A stretch of 64,000 nucleotides of DNA from Hemibagrus wyckioides. Its lineage: Eukaryota > Chordata > Actinopteri > Siluriformes > Bagridae. Positions 24,842 to 37,235 of the stretch are shown here, one piece after another (the first letter of the stretch is position 1; every line of letters begins with the position of its first letter). The stretch lies in NCBI RefSeq assembly GCF_019097595.1, contig NC_080720.1:17204352-17268351 (forward strand), given 5' to 3'. A program made the position numbers and the translations under genes. The notes below the pieces were generated by a model. It saw only the letters and a list, made by a program, of their open reading frames with translations, was not told where the DNA came from and ran no database searches.

Positions 24842-27800
24842 TATCAGCTATACAGATATGTGTCTATTGTAAAATGTGCCTTCAGTGGACAGGGAAATAT
24901 TTGGATCGTTTACGTAAGGCTATGGCAAGTCTTTTGAGTATCCAGTTTGAGTAAAGTGGACTTACCTCAGTCCAGCTCTGTACATCACACTATGTTTCTA
25001 TGGTGACCATAGGCAGCGTGTAGGATGGAGGTGTGTGTGCTTTGGCACGTACTCACTGATCCCCCTATTCATGAGAAAACGCGTCATATAAGCGCATCCG
25101 GTGACGTCACACACACGACTACCATTATCCGGCTTTTTTTGAGGTTGTCATCATGCAGAGCTTCATTATTAAAACCTTCAAAATGACTCCTGCTACAATT
25201 AAACACTACACTTAACCCCAATATTGTGTCCTGATATATCAGACTACTGAGTTGAAGTGCATTTCAATCCACCAAAGTGTCAATTTGATGTAGTAATGCT
25301 GTTATAAGAGTGTTATAACTAGGCAGAGATGCTTATTCAGGATGGTTATGTTCTAACATCACACAGTAGGCTGAAGAGATGCGAAATAAGTTTCACCTTT
25401 ATTTCTTAAGGTCAGTCAACTGCTTAAGCCTTTTGTATTTCCAAATAATTATCGAGGTGGGTAAATAAAACCCTCCTGACACTCCAAAGAACAAATGGAG
25501 AATAGCGAGAGCTTGATTACCATAAACTGAAGCTCGTACGTGACTAACAGATGGTTTGATGTGGCGCTCCTCAATGTTAGCCACACGCTAACCAAAAAGA
25601 GGTTTGGCAGCATCGTTTTTGGTAGGCATAATGTTAATATTACATACTACCATACTACAAAGTATGGTTTACTAAGAAATGTTCTTAATTTTAAATGCTT
25701 TTATGATTTTAGTTGCATTCTAAGACACATTAAGTTGCTAATATTTTAACAATGAAAATCTCCTTTGCTTCACGTGTTTTTTTAAAGATGTATTTAATGT
25801 AGGTTTTGATAAGGGCCTTGTTTGTGGACGTGCTGGGAAATGACTGAGGTTTCCTTAGGGAGAACAGAAACACAGCTGTCTGGTTTAGAAAGGAGAACAC
25901 AGCTCATCCACAGGGCTAGGGTCACAGAGCCGCTTTCTTCTCATAAACATTTGGCTGAGATTCACTTCTCCACACATAAAAGGCTTAAAATATCCAAAAT
26001 GTGCACACATGCTAGTAAGATCCTCGTGCTTGGGCTTTTCTTACAGAGTTGTGCTCTGATCCCACAGGAGCATGTGTGAAGCAGGGGGGAAGGGGCTTGT
26101 GGTACAGATTAACTGTACTGGACTCATCCTAACTGTTAGAATTCATGACATTGCGCAATGGTAGATTACTTTACATGAATTACTTTTGACTGTAGAGAAC
26201 CGTGTGATTTTTTTTCCTACTGTGTCTGTCTCTCTATTTGCTAAACTAAAAACTCTACACTGAGCTTTCATAAAACAGAGTGCAGATGTGGCCCTTTGTA
26301 TTTTCTCTAAGGCATGTAATTGCAACAGGTTCTCTTTAACAAGCTAAACATTAAATAAACTACCCAAAAATTGATTTCTGATTTCATGGAACTTGTAGAG
26401 ATGCTGCTGTGGCTTATGCAACTTCATAAGAGAGTGTAATTTCAGAAGTATTTTCATTCAACGATTGTCTAGATGCTTTCCGATTCACGTCAGCATACTT
26501 ATGACGCAGATACTCATATTGCAGAAAAGCTAATGAATATTAAAAAAGATACTAGGATGAAATAAGACGGCATCGTAGTAATAAGTCTCAGTCCGTGTTG
26601 GTATAATCGTAATATTAAAGACAAGCTCTGTTTCAGGGCTGCTGTAGGCATTGTGGACTGCGTGGCTTTTTTTAACTCGACACTTACCAGGTCCCTTTAA
26701 CCAGCACTGGCACCACGTTGGTGGAAAATTGATGCCAGTTTTTTCGGTGATGGGAGGGAGTCGGAGATGGCGGACGTGCCGACTGTGGCCTCACTCTCAT
26801 GCAGAGCCAGAGAGAGTAAGAAAAGAGCGAACATGATACTCAATGCCAAGGCAACTGACCCATCAGTGTGGCTTACACCGTACTACCACAAGGGCAGGTT
26901 CCTTTTAAGCTCTTTCTCCTTTTTCGGTCATAGATTTTTATTTATTTATACTGCTTTCATTATCACCTAAACAGTCATGTTGTTTTAGACCATTGCCTAC
27001 ATTAGTGGTAATACTGGTAAATCTCTGAGAATGTGCATTTCATCGTTCAGCTCCTCGTGTATGCCAGACTGTAGGTAGAGGTTGAATGTATGTGAATGAT
27101 GCAATCTCACCTCAGTGTGTTGCATTCAGTTACGACCCAGTCAAGTCATATATAGAGTGCTTCATTCTGACACCATTCACCTCAAAAACTCATTCAGAAA
27201 TCAGTTTTTTTATTGTGTATTTATTATAGTTATTACATCAATATTATGTGGATAAATTTATATTTCAAAAATATAAAACCAACATTCACCTTGAATACTA
27301 CATTTAGTCAACACTATAAGCTGGAATGGTAAGGCAGCCTGAAGAAGTCTATGCTTACACTTCTGTGTTTCTATTGTATACATTTTTGGAATTCCTTTGA
27401 ATTCCCACCCATCATTTTAACAACTGGTTTAAGTTCCTTCATGGTGAATCTTTATTACGTCCTTATTGTGTGCTAGTGTCAAAACTTCTCACCCGCCTAC
27501 ATCACATGGCACGGTTTTAGTAAACTAAGAATTAAAGTCCAATAGGTAAGACACAGAGAGCCTCATCATAATGTGACACGGTGTTTACTCACCGATGTGC
27601 ACGGCCAGTTAAACCTGAAGACCTTTATTGCTACTAATGTGGCAGGGCGGATGCAACGCTGCATCGGTTTGTTATGAGGGAAGGAAGCCTGAGTGCTCCA
27701 GCAGCCGGCTTGTTATCAGTATAGAAAACTGGAGTGGAGTTTTTCAATGGAGCCGGAGTTTTTTAATATTACTCATTAAAAAGTTTTAAAAAGCCTTTTT

Positions 27801-28984
27801 TTCTTCTTTTTTTTTTTACCTACAACCACTTTAGAGATGGAGGTGTACAGTTTTTATCTGAACCAAGTGTAAAAAACAATGTGTGACATTTCTCTGACTC
27901 AGAAACACACACACAAAGATCATAACAAATGTATTTGCATGCGGGTTTGATTTTACTGCCTCTAACCTGTCCGGTAAACTTAGTCCCAGTTTCCTTCCTC
28001 AGTAAAGTTGTGTCAGAGCAGAAGAATGAGGATACTCTTCACTTTATTGTATTCCTTATATGTAAAACCCTTAACTTGAGAACTGTGTCACAAGACAGCC
28101 GTGTCTCTCTGCGTGTCTCACTATCTCACTGATAATTATAACAAGAAATGTGAGCTTCCTGGAAGGTTTTCGTGGAATGTAAACAGTCCACTATAAACCC
28201 ATTCTAATGAATAATACATCAGCAGCAGCTCAGCTTATGGACCTGAGTGTTAACAGGAACACCACCATTCAGAGAAGTATAGAGAATGAGGAACAATCCT
28301 TCCATAGTGTGATTTAACACTGGGTGTGTTTACATGTGCACCAATAATCGGATTACCTGTTATCAGATTATTCAATCGATCATACAAAACAGTGCGCCAC
28401 AGTCCGTGAATCGGCTTATCAGGGTTTAACAAGTTTGTAAAAACTCACCTGGATTTTAAGATGATAATCAGGTTATTTATTGCATGTATATAGTTAATCC
28501 GATAAACTGATAATCATTTGTTTTTCTACAATGGTGTATGTGAGGAAACAGGAAATGACAAGAATAGCATTATGTGTAACACAAAATGAATTTCCCTAGC
28601 AAGTAGGCCTACTTTTTATATATTTTATTTCATTATAAAATGAAACCAACATCAACACTCATCATATACATCTAACGATTCATGTTGTAGAGACATTTAC
28701 TCCTGTCCCTCTCAATTAGCTTTCATTTCAAGGGGGAGCTTCGCTGTGGTCTGTCCACTTCCTGTGTTTACCTTTCCGTGCCCTCAGTTTGCATTGGCTG
28801 CTGACGGGACCCATTCTGGTCAGAGACACTAGCAGATTATATACAGAGATTATAACAGGAGAAATGAAATTAGATTCCTTTCTCACACATTTTATTTACC
28901 AGCTGTTAAATTTCCACATACTTGTGGGGGTTGTCAGAATATATATATAGTTCGCCTTTCAGATAATAAAGTTCAGTTGTATAT

Positions 28985-29032
<48 letters not shown>

Positions 29033-31263
29033 CAATTTATGGAAAAATGATTATAGTTAACTTGTTAAATACGAAGAACTATATTAATCCGTCTGAAGTG
29101 CATCCACCAAATACCGTCAAAGATGTACTAGTTGAGCTCCCTGCCAAACCCTACATGCGTAAATGTCTTTTTTATTGTGTGCTTGAATGTGTGCATGTCT
29201 GTATTGTTTTTTTTTCTACTGAATTGCCTCTTGTAACGTAGGATTAAGATGTCAACGTGACCGTGAAGCATTTCATACATAAACACTGCCGTCTTTCGCA
29301 ACACAAGCTCCAAACGCCATATTTAGAACTCTCCGTAGCCGAATATCTCTTAAAGAGACACACCCAGTGAAATGTCTTCTGCTTCCAGCATTGTTGTGAG
29401 AGCAGGAAGGATATAGTTAATGTTTGAAAGTTGGCCCAGGTACCATTTGTTTGTGAACTCACATCTCAGAAACCACACGGTACCTTCAGCCTTTGGTTAT
29501 GATGTTTTTGACTTTGATAACAATTATGAACATTGTTTAGCGCTGTAGTGCCTGAAGTTTGAAACGATAATGGTTTTATTACGGCTGTCAGAGAATGCTT
29601 GATTCTAAAAAAAAAAAATACCAGATGAAAATTTTACATAAAACATTTGGCACATAATGCTCCAGAAAGTGCTGATAGCGAGCAGCGAAGTTTGAGTCCA
29701 ACCTCCTGCTCTTTCATAACTCTACACACTGTATAGGCATGTCGCAGCAAGCAGAAGCATGTTTCTTATGCCTGTTTGACAAATCCTTCTTAATACATGA
29801 TTTTAAATCCGACACATTTACATTTTGTTATATTCTATGTGATGCTTCCTGTGTAACAGCTACTACAGGAGTCCTTTTAACTAGACACTTTCTTCTGCAT
29901 TCTCAGGTACATATTTGGATAAGATCGATCATTTTTTTTTTCTTAGAAATGGTTCTCTACTTGAGTATTTTTAAGTTATTACATTATTAGTGTTATTATG
30001 AAAATCCAAACTTTTTATAGCACTACAACATTAAAGTTGTAGTAGGTTTTAAGGTTCTGAAACGAACGATTAGTAAAATAGCTTACTTTTTCCACAGAAC
30101 TTTTCTTAAGGCCTGTGTGTGTATGTGTGTGTGTGTGTACTCACACAAAGTAACATCCTGTACTTGAGATGGTTAACAACGTCATCATGGACTCCCTGGC
30201 CTCCAGTAGCTTTTCAGACATTCAGTCTTATTGGGAGAAAGCCAAAGGGGTGTTTCTGCATCATGTTCTTAACCACTCAGGCTGCGTTCTAGAGTTTGTC
30301 TTGGTGGGTGGGAGCCTCATGTAAAATGAGACGCATGACTACTTCAAAACCCATGCTGACTTTTTTTTTAAAGCGTAATTGTTGAGAACTAAGTTCTCCT
30401 CAGGGCTTTGTTTACATTCCCTCTGCTGCATGCACAACACACACAGGCTGCTCATGTTAAATAGCTGTTAAAGTGCCTCCTCTAAAACTTTCCCTCCTTA
30501 CAAAGTTTCCCTCACCCAGTGTCGGCGAATGTGCTGCTTCAAGAGATAGCAATAGCATAAATAATCTAAGAACCTCATGTAAGGAATTAACAGTATCTTG
30601 CTTTATAGAACATATTTACAGTCTATCTGTAGTATCGTAACGCCGATGAACATGGACGGTGTGAATGATATGGTGTCAACTTATCATGGTGTGAATTTAT
30701 CAAGGTGGAATGAAGGTTAATGGCTGCCGTGAATATGGTGCAACATGACTACAAGCACAGTCAGTATGTAAACAATGGAAAACAGGCATATGATGCCACT
30801 GAGTGTAGTACAATATCTTAAAGTAGATTCAGATTTCAGGAACTCTGGAAAAGACTCATGAACCTTGTCATACTGTTTGGATTAAAGCAGAGACAGCTCA
30901 CTGAAGGACAGTATTGTGTTCATGGTTATTTGTCACCAATGTCATGTCCTACTTTTCCTGGCATGTTGCAAAGCAGCTGTAAAGATATATACTGTGTGTA
31001 TTGTGTTTAGAAAAAAATCTGATTCTAGACTGACCCATGTAGAAGTCCACTATCAGGTTACGTATGTGTGTGTAAATGCATTGTGTAAATACTTCACAAT
31101 GGATCATTTTGTACATATAAATTTGTATGAGTGATATCTTTAGATTAATTTTCTTGGGCTAAGGTAAATGTTTGTATTTTTTTTTTTTAAAGCCTTTTCA
31201 ATATATATATATAAATGGAAAATGGTAGCCTTTTGCTTCAAAATGCATAACAAATGAAGTGAC

Positions 31264-31299
<36 letters not shown>

Positions 31300-31626
31300 A
31301 GCCCACTTATTCAAGCACTAGCTATTCCACACCAGATCCTTCTGACCTGATATGGTATTTGTTTTAGCTTGTAGAATGAGGAAAGGCCATTGAGCATATT
31401 TTTAGCATGTGTATTTAGATAATAACCAGGATTTTCTAGCATTTACGTTGAGCTTTGTTGAATTTTATGATAGACTTAAAAGAGTTAGATGCTTTTTGTG
31501 CTTTGCAGGTTTGTGTGACTTCTTAATTCTTATTTGGTGGCATTTAGTAGATGCAGTAGACGTTCCTTTCAGACAGGTGCAGGCTTAGCTCTTACCTAAA
31601 GAGAAATAGAGGCCCTTTTGTGAGCT

Positions 31627-31660
<34 letters not shown>

Positions 31661-33344
31661 GGCATGTGTCTGCTTCTAAGCATTCTATTGCATGCCCCAA
31701 ACTCATAAAGATCTGAGTGTCCCTTCCAGTGTATGATTTAAGCTTTCTGTGAGTAAATTGTGATGGCTTAGTTTTGACAGTGATTAATCTGTCTCTTTTT
31801 TATTTCCTCCCACAGAAAGTGACCTTCCAGCTGTTGATGGCTGTTGGAACAGCTGTGATTGGCTCTCTTCAGTTTGGTTACAATACTGGTGTCATCAACG
31901 CTCCTCAGAAGGTGAGCTTTGCCTACACACACACACACACTACACACAAGAAGACCACATTTTGGATCAGAAGACTTATATATTTTCAGAGACTTATATT
32001 TGCATACACAAAAAACCCCACACCCCAACCAACCCTAATGACTCCCATAACCTACACTGCCCCCGACAAATAGCTAATTTTAGCATTTAACTTTATACTC
32101 TCTACCAAGACATTTATGTAAGATGTCCAGCTTCTTAATGGCCGAGTCTCTGCACTGTCAAGTGTTCCAGCTCCAGGCTGTCAGGACTGTATGTTCCAGA
32201 TGTCACAGAAACATTTACTTGTCAACCTCCTGCAAATCCAGCAAACACCCAGAGTTTTACTGGAACTATTTTGAATTATTCCTATTTTATTTTACTCTCC
32301 AATCCACCTATTTGGTTTGGAACAGTGTTAATCGTCACTGTTGTCTAATTAGTATTTTTCACTGCTTTATTTCCTCCTTCATTTTGGTTAGTTATTCTTT
32401 ACTTTAGTCTTATATTTCTATGATAATTGTAAGTGCTGTAGAGAGAACTGTCAAGTTAAAAAATGGAGAAACGTAGGGTTCACAATACTTCTAGGGGCCC
32501 AGAGTAGGTCTGTAGACCCAGATAGGGCCTTTTTTTTTCCTGGAGGATGTATGATGAGATCCAGATGTTGGGGAGCACACCTTCCATTTACTGAAAATAA
32601 AATCTGGAAAAAAATAGATTATCATTATTATTTTGAGAAAGGTTAAAATCTACACCACAGTGTCAATCCACATAATTACCTCAAGTATTAGAGTGTGTTA
32701 GGCATGATGGAAAAAGCAGAGAGAGGGGGTAGGCAGTCTAGCGAAGGACACAAGAAGCTCGTTGATGTGAGTATGAGGCCATGCTGGCAGTAATATACTG
32801 GAACTAGTGTAATGTACCACACACACACACATGCACACACACACACACATCCTGTTACCACTTTTCTGGGCCTGAAACATAATAAAAGGAAGCAGTGATA
32901 GGTGAAGGCAGAGTTATGGACAGTGGGACTTACTGCTTAACCAAGTTCTAATTTCTTAAACCATACTCACACTGCAGTCAGGTGTGCTTGTAGCTTAGGC
33001 CAGGGAGTGATATGGCCTAGCCTCAGCTACTCCTATGCACACAGTGTTTCTGATAAGATTGATAAATTTTCAATGGCTCTTTGTCTATAAAGCTCAATGT
33101 TTCAACAGGCACACTCATAGCAATAAGGCAAACATGCATTTACAGCTGTGCAAACAAGATTTTTCAACAATCCTGCGGTGGCTAGAATAAGTACATCTAA
33201 TATTCAATTTTTGAGTTCAAATTCAAAATTTAATTGTTGAATTTTAAGCATTTCAACTATTATTTAGTAATAAACACAATAGTCTCAGTGAAAAACACCA
33301 CTGGAAAGCAGGGAAAAAATTTGGGTTTGATTAGATTATAGCTG

Positions 33345-33401
<57 letters not shown>

Positions 33402-36400
33402 AATGCTGGTGAAATGTACTGTAACTTAACACACCACCTTGTGAAGAGGTCATGGCTGAAATATTGTGAACTTTAAATGTAGACTCTGCTGTACTAGGGT
33501 TTTAAGGGCCACACTGTGCATGCAAATACTGCAGTGGTTAAAGACACTTTTAAAACTTTTTTTTTTTGCTTAAAATGCCCTTCTCAATTACTTATATGAT
33601 ATGCTTTGTAGCATTCCGTACTGTATAAATCTACTGTAATATGTCTGAGTGTTCACAGGGGAGATATTCATAACAGAGGCACATGATGCTAGATATACAG
33701 TATATTTTGACGATGACATAGGCAGGGTCATCTTATGCAGTCGAGAGTGAGAACTTGTTGAACTAAAATGCAGAAACCTGATCTCCTTGAATAGTTGCCC
33801 TGCCAAGCTTCTCAACAGCACAACATAGAACAGTTCCTGTAACACTCCCCTTCGCCTACTCTACTCATGACATGCAAATACGCATTACACCACTCCTCTT
33901 TCCGTAAATGCTTCACCCTTCCATAGAAAGCAAAAAAATGTGAAAGAAGAAAAGCACAAACAAGAGCATATTTTTCTAATGAAAACTTCTTGTACTCTGT
34001 TGTAGTCTTAGTGTTTGTCAGCACAAGTGTTCCATTGAAAAGGCAGAAATGTAACCCGAGTTCTCGTCTGACATTTTCCTCATCCAGACACATGGCAACA
34101 AACAGCAACACACACCTCCAACACCAAAACATTAAGCACGGTGCTCAAAGCCCTCTGCAGGACAAAGATTGCATTAAATATATTTCTGTAGCATACTTGT
34201 TGGAGCATGAATCTGTCCAGAGAAGAGGCATTCCTTTACTTATTTGGCTTTGTAAAAGGACTGAGACGTTTCTGGAGATTTATGTGCATGTTTTGTGCTT
34301 GTGCTGTAGATCATCCAGAGCTTCTACAATGAGACGTGGTTTGACCGATATGATGAGCCCATACCTGAAACAGCCCTCACGTCACTGTGGTCTCTCTCAG
34401 TGGCCATCTTCTCAGTGGGGGGGATTTTTGGCTCCTTCTCTGTGGGTCTCTTTGTCGATCGCTTTGGAAGGTAAATTCAACTAGCACTCCTTTTAGCATT
34501 GTGTATCTTGTGCTAATGTCATGAATATTTGGTGTAGGAGTCAACATCAGAACTTTCATTTCCATTTTTTCATTCTTTCTGTCTGCATTCTGCATTTATA
34601 CAGGAGGAACTCAATGCTCATGGTTAACGTGCTAGCCTTCGTCTCAGCAGCATTGATGGGCTTTTCTAAATTGGCAGCCTCATGGGAGATGTTGATCATC
34701 GGCCGCTTCGTGGTGGGGCTTTACTCAGGCCTTTCCACTGGATTTGTACCAATGTATGTGGGTGAAGTGGCGCCCACTTCCCTCCGAGGAGCCTTGGGAA
34801 CTCTGCATCAGCTGGGGATTGTTATCGGCATCCTGATAGCGCAGGTATGTCTTGCACCCTCTTCTTTATCGGTCCATGAACAAAACTATGGAAATTTACA
34901 TGAAAATCAAAATGTTATCAGTCTAAATCTACCAGTAAACCATGTGTGATTTATTTGTGTTTCTGTGGTATTCGGTATGCAAAAAAATCAAAAGCAAATA
35001 AAGGACTTTTTAACCCAAACAGAGAAACTAAGCATATGACAGAACAGGTACTGTATTGTGTTTTATGTGCTGTGCAGGTGTTTGGTCTGGATGTGATCAT
35101 GGGCAATGCCACGCTGTGGCCCTTCCTGCTGAGCTTCACCTTCATCCCAGCACTGCTGCAGTGTTTTCTGTTACCCTTGTGCCCCGAGAGTCCTCGCTAT
35201 CTCCTCCTCAACTGCAATGAAGAGACCAAAGCCAGATCAGGTCAGCTGAAACACACGCGCACACACACACATACACACACACACCATGCTTAACCATACT
35301 TAAGCTAAAGTTAAGGCTTCTCCTCCACAACATTGTTATGTGTCAATGATTACATACTGTTTTTGTTTGTGCATGCAGTGTTGAAAAAGCTGCGTGGAAC
35401 ATCAGATGTGAGTTCGGATATGCAGGAGATGAAGGAGGAAAGCAGGCAAATGTTGACTGAGAAGAAAGTGTCCATCTTAGAGCTGTTCACGTCCCGAGTC
35501 TTCCGACAGCCTTTAATCATTGCCATCGTACTGCAGCTGTCACAGCAACTGTCTGGCATCAATGCTGTAAGCACACACACACACACACATAAATACAAAA
35601 TTGTGTTTCAAATGCTGTGACCAAAGTCTCCTGGGGTTAAATAAATCAAGGTTCAGTCATTCTTTCATTCATCTTCAGCAACTATTTTGTCCTAGACATG
35701 GTTGCAGTGGATTTAGATTATATTGTAGAAACACTGGCCACAATACACCCTGGATAGGATGCCAGTAGACAAACAATACAGCCTTACTTTGTTTGTAGAC
35801 TTTTTTATTTTGCATTTTTGACATTCGATTCAAAGTTACATTACTCAATAACCCTTTATATACTCTTTATTACTTTATAAACACTCTTGGTGTGCAACCT
35901 AACCAAGCCAAAATATTGCATAATGTATTTTAAGCACTACTCTGTATGGCACCAAGGCAATGCTGGATAAAAGCTGATCTGTATACAAAACAATAGAGTA
36001 ATTAATTCCCCAGGGTTAAAATTATATTCCTATACCTGTCTCATAGAAATAATACAAACAGCCAAAAATGTTGCTGTCAGGTTTTCTACATGATGGTGAT
36101 GATGGTGTTTATTTGTGCAGGTCTTTTACTTTTCCACGAGCATCTTTGAGACAGCTGGTGTAGCACAGCCCGTGTATGCCACTATCGGAGCGGGAGTTGT
36201 CAACACGGCATTTACTGTAGTGTCGGTGAGTCACGAGTGAACACATCTCATAATGACCATGTGCTGTGAACAAGATAGACTATATCATTTAAATAACTAA
36301 CAGAAGGTGTTCAGTGTGGTGCTGTGTATTATAAGTTAATAGTGTCTTTATCCTTATTATCTCTTTTTCACCACAGCTGTTTTTAGTGGAGAGAGCTGGC

Positions 36401-37235
36401 CGCAGGTCACTGCACCTAATAGGACTGCTGGGTATGGCTTTGTCTGCAGTCCTGATGACAATTGCCCAAGCACTGCAGGTACACACACATATTGTCTTCT
36501 ATACAGTTCAGAAAACTACAGGCTTTCCTCAACTGAAATAAGTTTCTCTGTTGCATGTATCTCAACCTTGAAGTAAAGTTCACACACATACATGATATTT
36601 GCTCTTTCATATCTTTTTTCTTATTTCACTGATAGACAACACCAAAAAATTAGTCAGTGGTTACAGGCAATTGTTTATTTATGCTGGTCTCATGTATATA
36701 TCATGTGTCCATCTCATAGGTACAGGTCCCATGGATGTCATACATGAGCATTGTTGCTATTTTTGCCTTTGTGGCATTCTTTGAAATCGGACCTGGCCCC
36801 ATCCCTTGGTTCATCGTAGCTGAGCTGTTTAGTCAAGGCCCTCGACCTTCTGCTATTGCCGTGGCTGGTTTCTGCAACTGGACGGCCAACTTCATAGTGG
36901 GAATGTGCTTTCAATATGTGGCGGTAAGTTACCAGCATTCTGATTATTGGTTTATTGTTTATTTGGGCTGATCCACCATCATTTTAAATTTGTGGTTAAT
37001 GAAAACTTTATCATCTCTCTCTCTCTCTCTCTTACAGAACATCTGTGGCGCATATGTCTTCATCATCTTTACTGTTTTGTTATTGGGTTTCTTCGTGTTC
37101 ACGTACTTCAAAGTTCCAGAGACGAAAGGCCGGACATTTGATGAGATTTCTGCTGGTTTCTCTCAGCGGCCTGCTGCTGGCATTGAAAAGCCACCTGAAG
37201 AGATGAACAGCCTGGGGGCGGATTCTGAGCTCTGA
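24568..37235 (+). CDS. slc2a1: GLUT1-type facilitative glucose transporter, whole gene (10 coding exons)
   Basis: The spliced product is a 490-residue, 12-helix major facilitator that carries glucose down its gradient across the plasma membrane. Joining the ten exons listed separately gives one open frame with GT-AG introns. Class I GLUT hallmarks are all present: the N-glycosylation site N44-E-T, RFGRR at 88-92, PESPR early in the central loop, QLS at 278-280 followed by QQLSGIN, RAGRR after helix 8, GPGPIPW ending at W387, a second conserved tryptophan in the CNWTANF stretch, and PETKGR at 452-457. The C-terminus ends S-E-L, a class I PDZ ligand like the S-Q-V of human GLUT1. The loops and the central LKKLRG...EMKEESRQM segment match GLUT1 better than GLUT3 or GLUT4. 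Whether this is teleost slc2a1a or slc2a1b cannot be settled here. Human tyrosine 293 corresponds to F292. Confidence 0.95.
24810..24840 (+). repeat. (TG)15 microsatellite in slc2a1 intron 1
   Basis: A perfect dinucleotide run, 228 bp after exon 1. Confidence 0.95.
25102..25109. promoter_or_regulatory. Full palindromic CRE in slc2a1 intron 1
   Basis: The sequence TGACGTCA is the complete CREB/ATF palindrome. It sits in a small CpG-containing patch (25078-25140, with cgcgtcatataagcgc just upstream) about 520 bp after exon 1. In mammals GLUT1 enhancers contain CRE-type sites, so a role is possible, but an 8-mer can occur by chance. Confidence 0.3.
28979..29030 (+). repeat. (AT)n microsatellite in slc2a1 intron 1
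   Basis: A long alternating AT run, self-complementary and able to extrude as a hairpin. Confidence 0.9.
31816..31911 (+). CDS. slc2a1: slc2a1 coding exon 2
   Basis: Residues 6-37, helix 1, ending in the GLUT signature [13 protein letters not shown]. The acceptor is cacag and the donor gtgagc. The 96-bp length matches human exon 2. Upstream intron 1 is 7233 bp and downstream intron 2 is 2398 bp. Confidence 0.95.
31912..34309 (+). other. slc2a1: slc2a1 intron 2 (2.4 kb)
   Basis: Holds CA-rich tracts near 31928 and 32820-32850 and a compound (CT)n(GT)n tract at 33349-33401. No transposon or other exon was recognised. In mammals intron 2 carries a GLUT1 enhancer; I cannot identify an equivalent here by eye. 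Confidence 0.6.
33349..33401 (+). repeat. Compound (CT)n(GT)n microsatellite in slc2a1 intron 2
   Basis: About 19 CT units directly followed by about 7 GT units. Confidence 0.92.
34310..34470 (+). CDS. slc2a1: slc2a1 coding exon 3
   Basis: Residues 38-91, starting after a ctgtag acceptor and ending within the second arginine codon of RFGR at a gtaaat donor. It encodes the first extracellular loop with the N44-E-T glycosylation sequon and helix 2 ([11 protein letters not shown]). The length is 161 bp, as in human exon 3. Confidence 0.95.
34604..34844 (+). CDS. slc2a1: slc2a1 coding exon 4
   Basis: Residues 91-171, covering helices 3-5. It includes the conserved GRF, the Y-V-G-E-V loop after helix 4 and HQLGI, whose glutamine lines the sugar path in GLUT1. 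The intron before it is only 133 bp. The acceptor is tacag and the donor gtatgt. The length is 241 bp. Confidence 0.95.
35078..35240 (+). CDS. slc2a1: slc2a1 coding exon 5
   Basis: Residues 172-226, covering helix 6 and the start of the large cytoplasmic loop with the PESPR motif. The acceptor is tgcag. The donor is gtcagc, weaker than consensus at +3. The length is 163 bp, ending after the first base of a codon. Confidence 0.95.
35379..35566 (+). CDS. slc2a1: slc2a1 coding exon 6
   Basis: Residues 226-288: the rest of the cytoplasmic loop ([14 protein letters not shown]) and helix 7 with QLS and QQLSGIN, the hexose-recognition segment. The acceptor is tgcag and the donor gtaagc. The length is 188 bp. 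A CA microsatellite begins right after the donor. Confidence 0.95.
35655..35772 (+). repeat. Relic of interspersed repeat in slc2a1 intron 6
   Basis: cattcatcttcagcaactat followed by caatacaccctggataggat and gccagtagac, the same class as 44672-44882. It lies wholly within the intron and does not affect splice sites. Confidence 0.5.
36121..36225 (+). CDS. slc2a1: slc2a1 coding exon 7
   Basis: Residues 289-323, from the helix 7 gate ([10 protein letters not shown]) into helix 8. Human GLUT1 has two tyrosines at the gate; here the second is phenylalanine (F292). The acceptor is tgcag and the donor gtgagt. The length is 105 bp. Confidence 0.95.
36377..36478 (+). CDS. slc2a1: slc2a1 coding exon 8
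   Basis: Residues 324-357, with the RAGRR motif between helices 8 and 9 and most of helix 9. The acceptor is cacag and the donor gtacac. The length is 102 bp. Confidence 0.94.
36720..36923 (+). CDS. slc2a1: slc2a1 coding exon 9
   Basis: Residues 358-425, helices 10-11, with GPGPIPW (W387) and the second conserved tryptophan in CNWTANF. The acceptor after ctcatag gives 204 bp, the human exon length. A second AG six bases further on would shorten the protein by two residues and is less likely. The donor is gtaagt. Confidence 0.93.
37038..37235 (+). CDS. slc2a1: slc2a1 coding exon 10 with stop
   Basis: Residues 426-490 and TGA: helix 12, PETKGR at 452-457 and the cytoplasmic tail ending GADSEL. 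The polypyrimidine tract of its 114-bp intron is a CT dinucleotide run ending in cttacag. The tail is one residue shorter than in human GLUT1. Confidence 0.95.
   Translation, partial: NICGAYVFIIFTVLLLGFFVFTYFKVPETKGRTFDEISAGFSQRPAAGIEKPPEEMNSLGADSEL

Larger units (their letters stand above)
24583..31815 (+). other. slc2a1: slc2a1 intron 1 (7.2 kb)
   Basis: No recognisable exon or large transposon was seen. It contains a (TG)15 tract at 24810-24840, an (AT) tract at about 28979-29030, GA tracts at 31268-31295 and 31627-31656, several poly-T runs and a CRE-like site. The remainder is AT-rich single-copy-looking sequence. The short open frames in it lack codon structure or similarity I recognise. 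Confidence 0.6.

Noticed and set aside
36720..36725. Alternative exon 9 acceptor after gtacag (exon from 36726)
   Set aside because: It would drop two residues that align with GLUT1 and give 198 bp instead of the conserved 204 bp.
24568..37235. Gene called as GLUT3 or GLUT4 instead of GLUT1
   Set aside because: The central loop, exon lengths and the GADSEL tail match GLUT1; the longer GLUT4 N-terminus and its targeting motif are absent.
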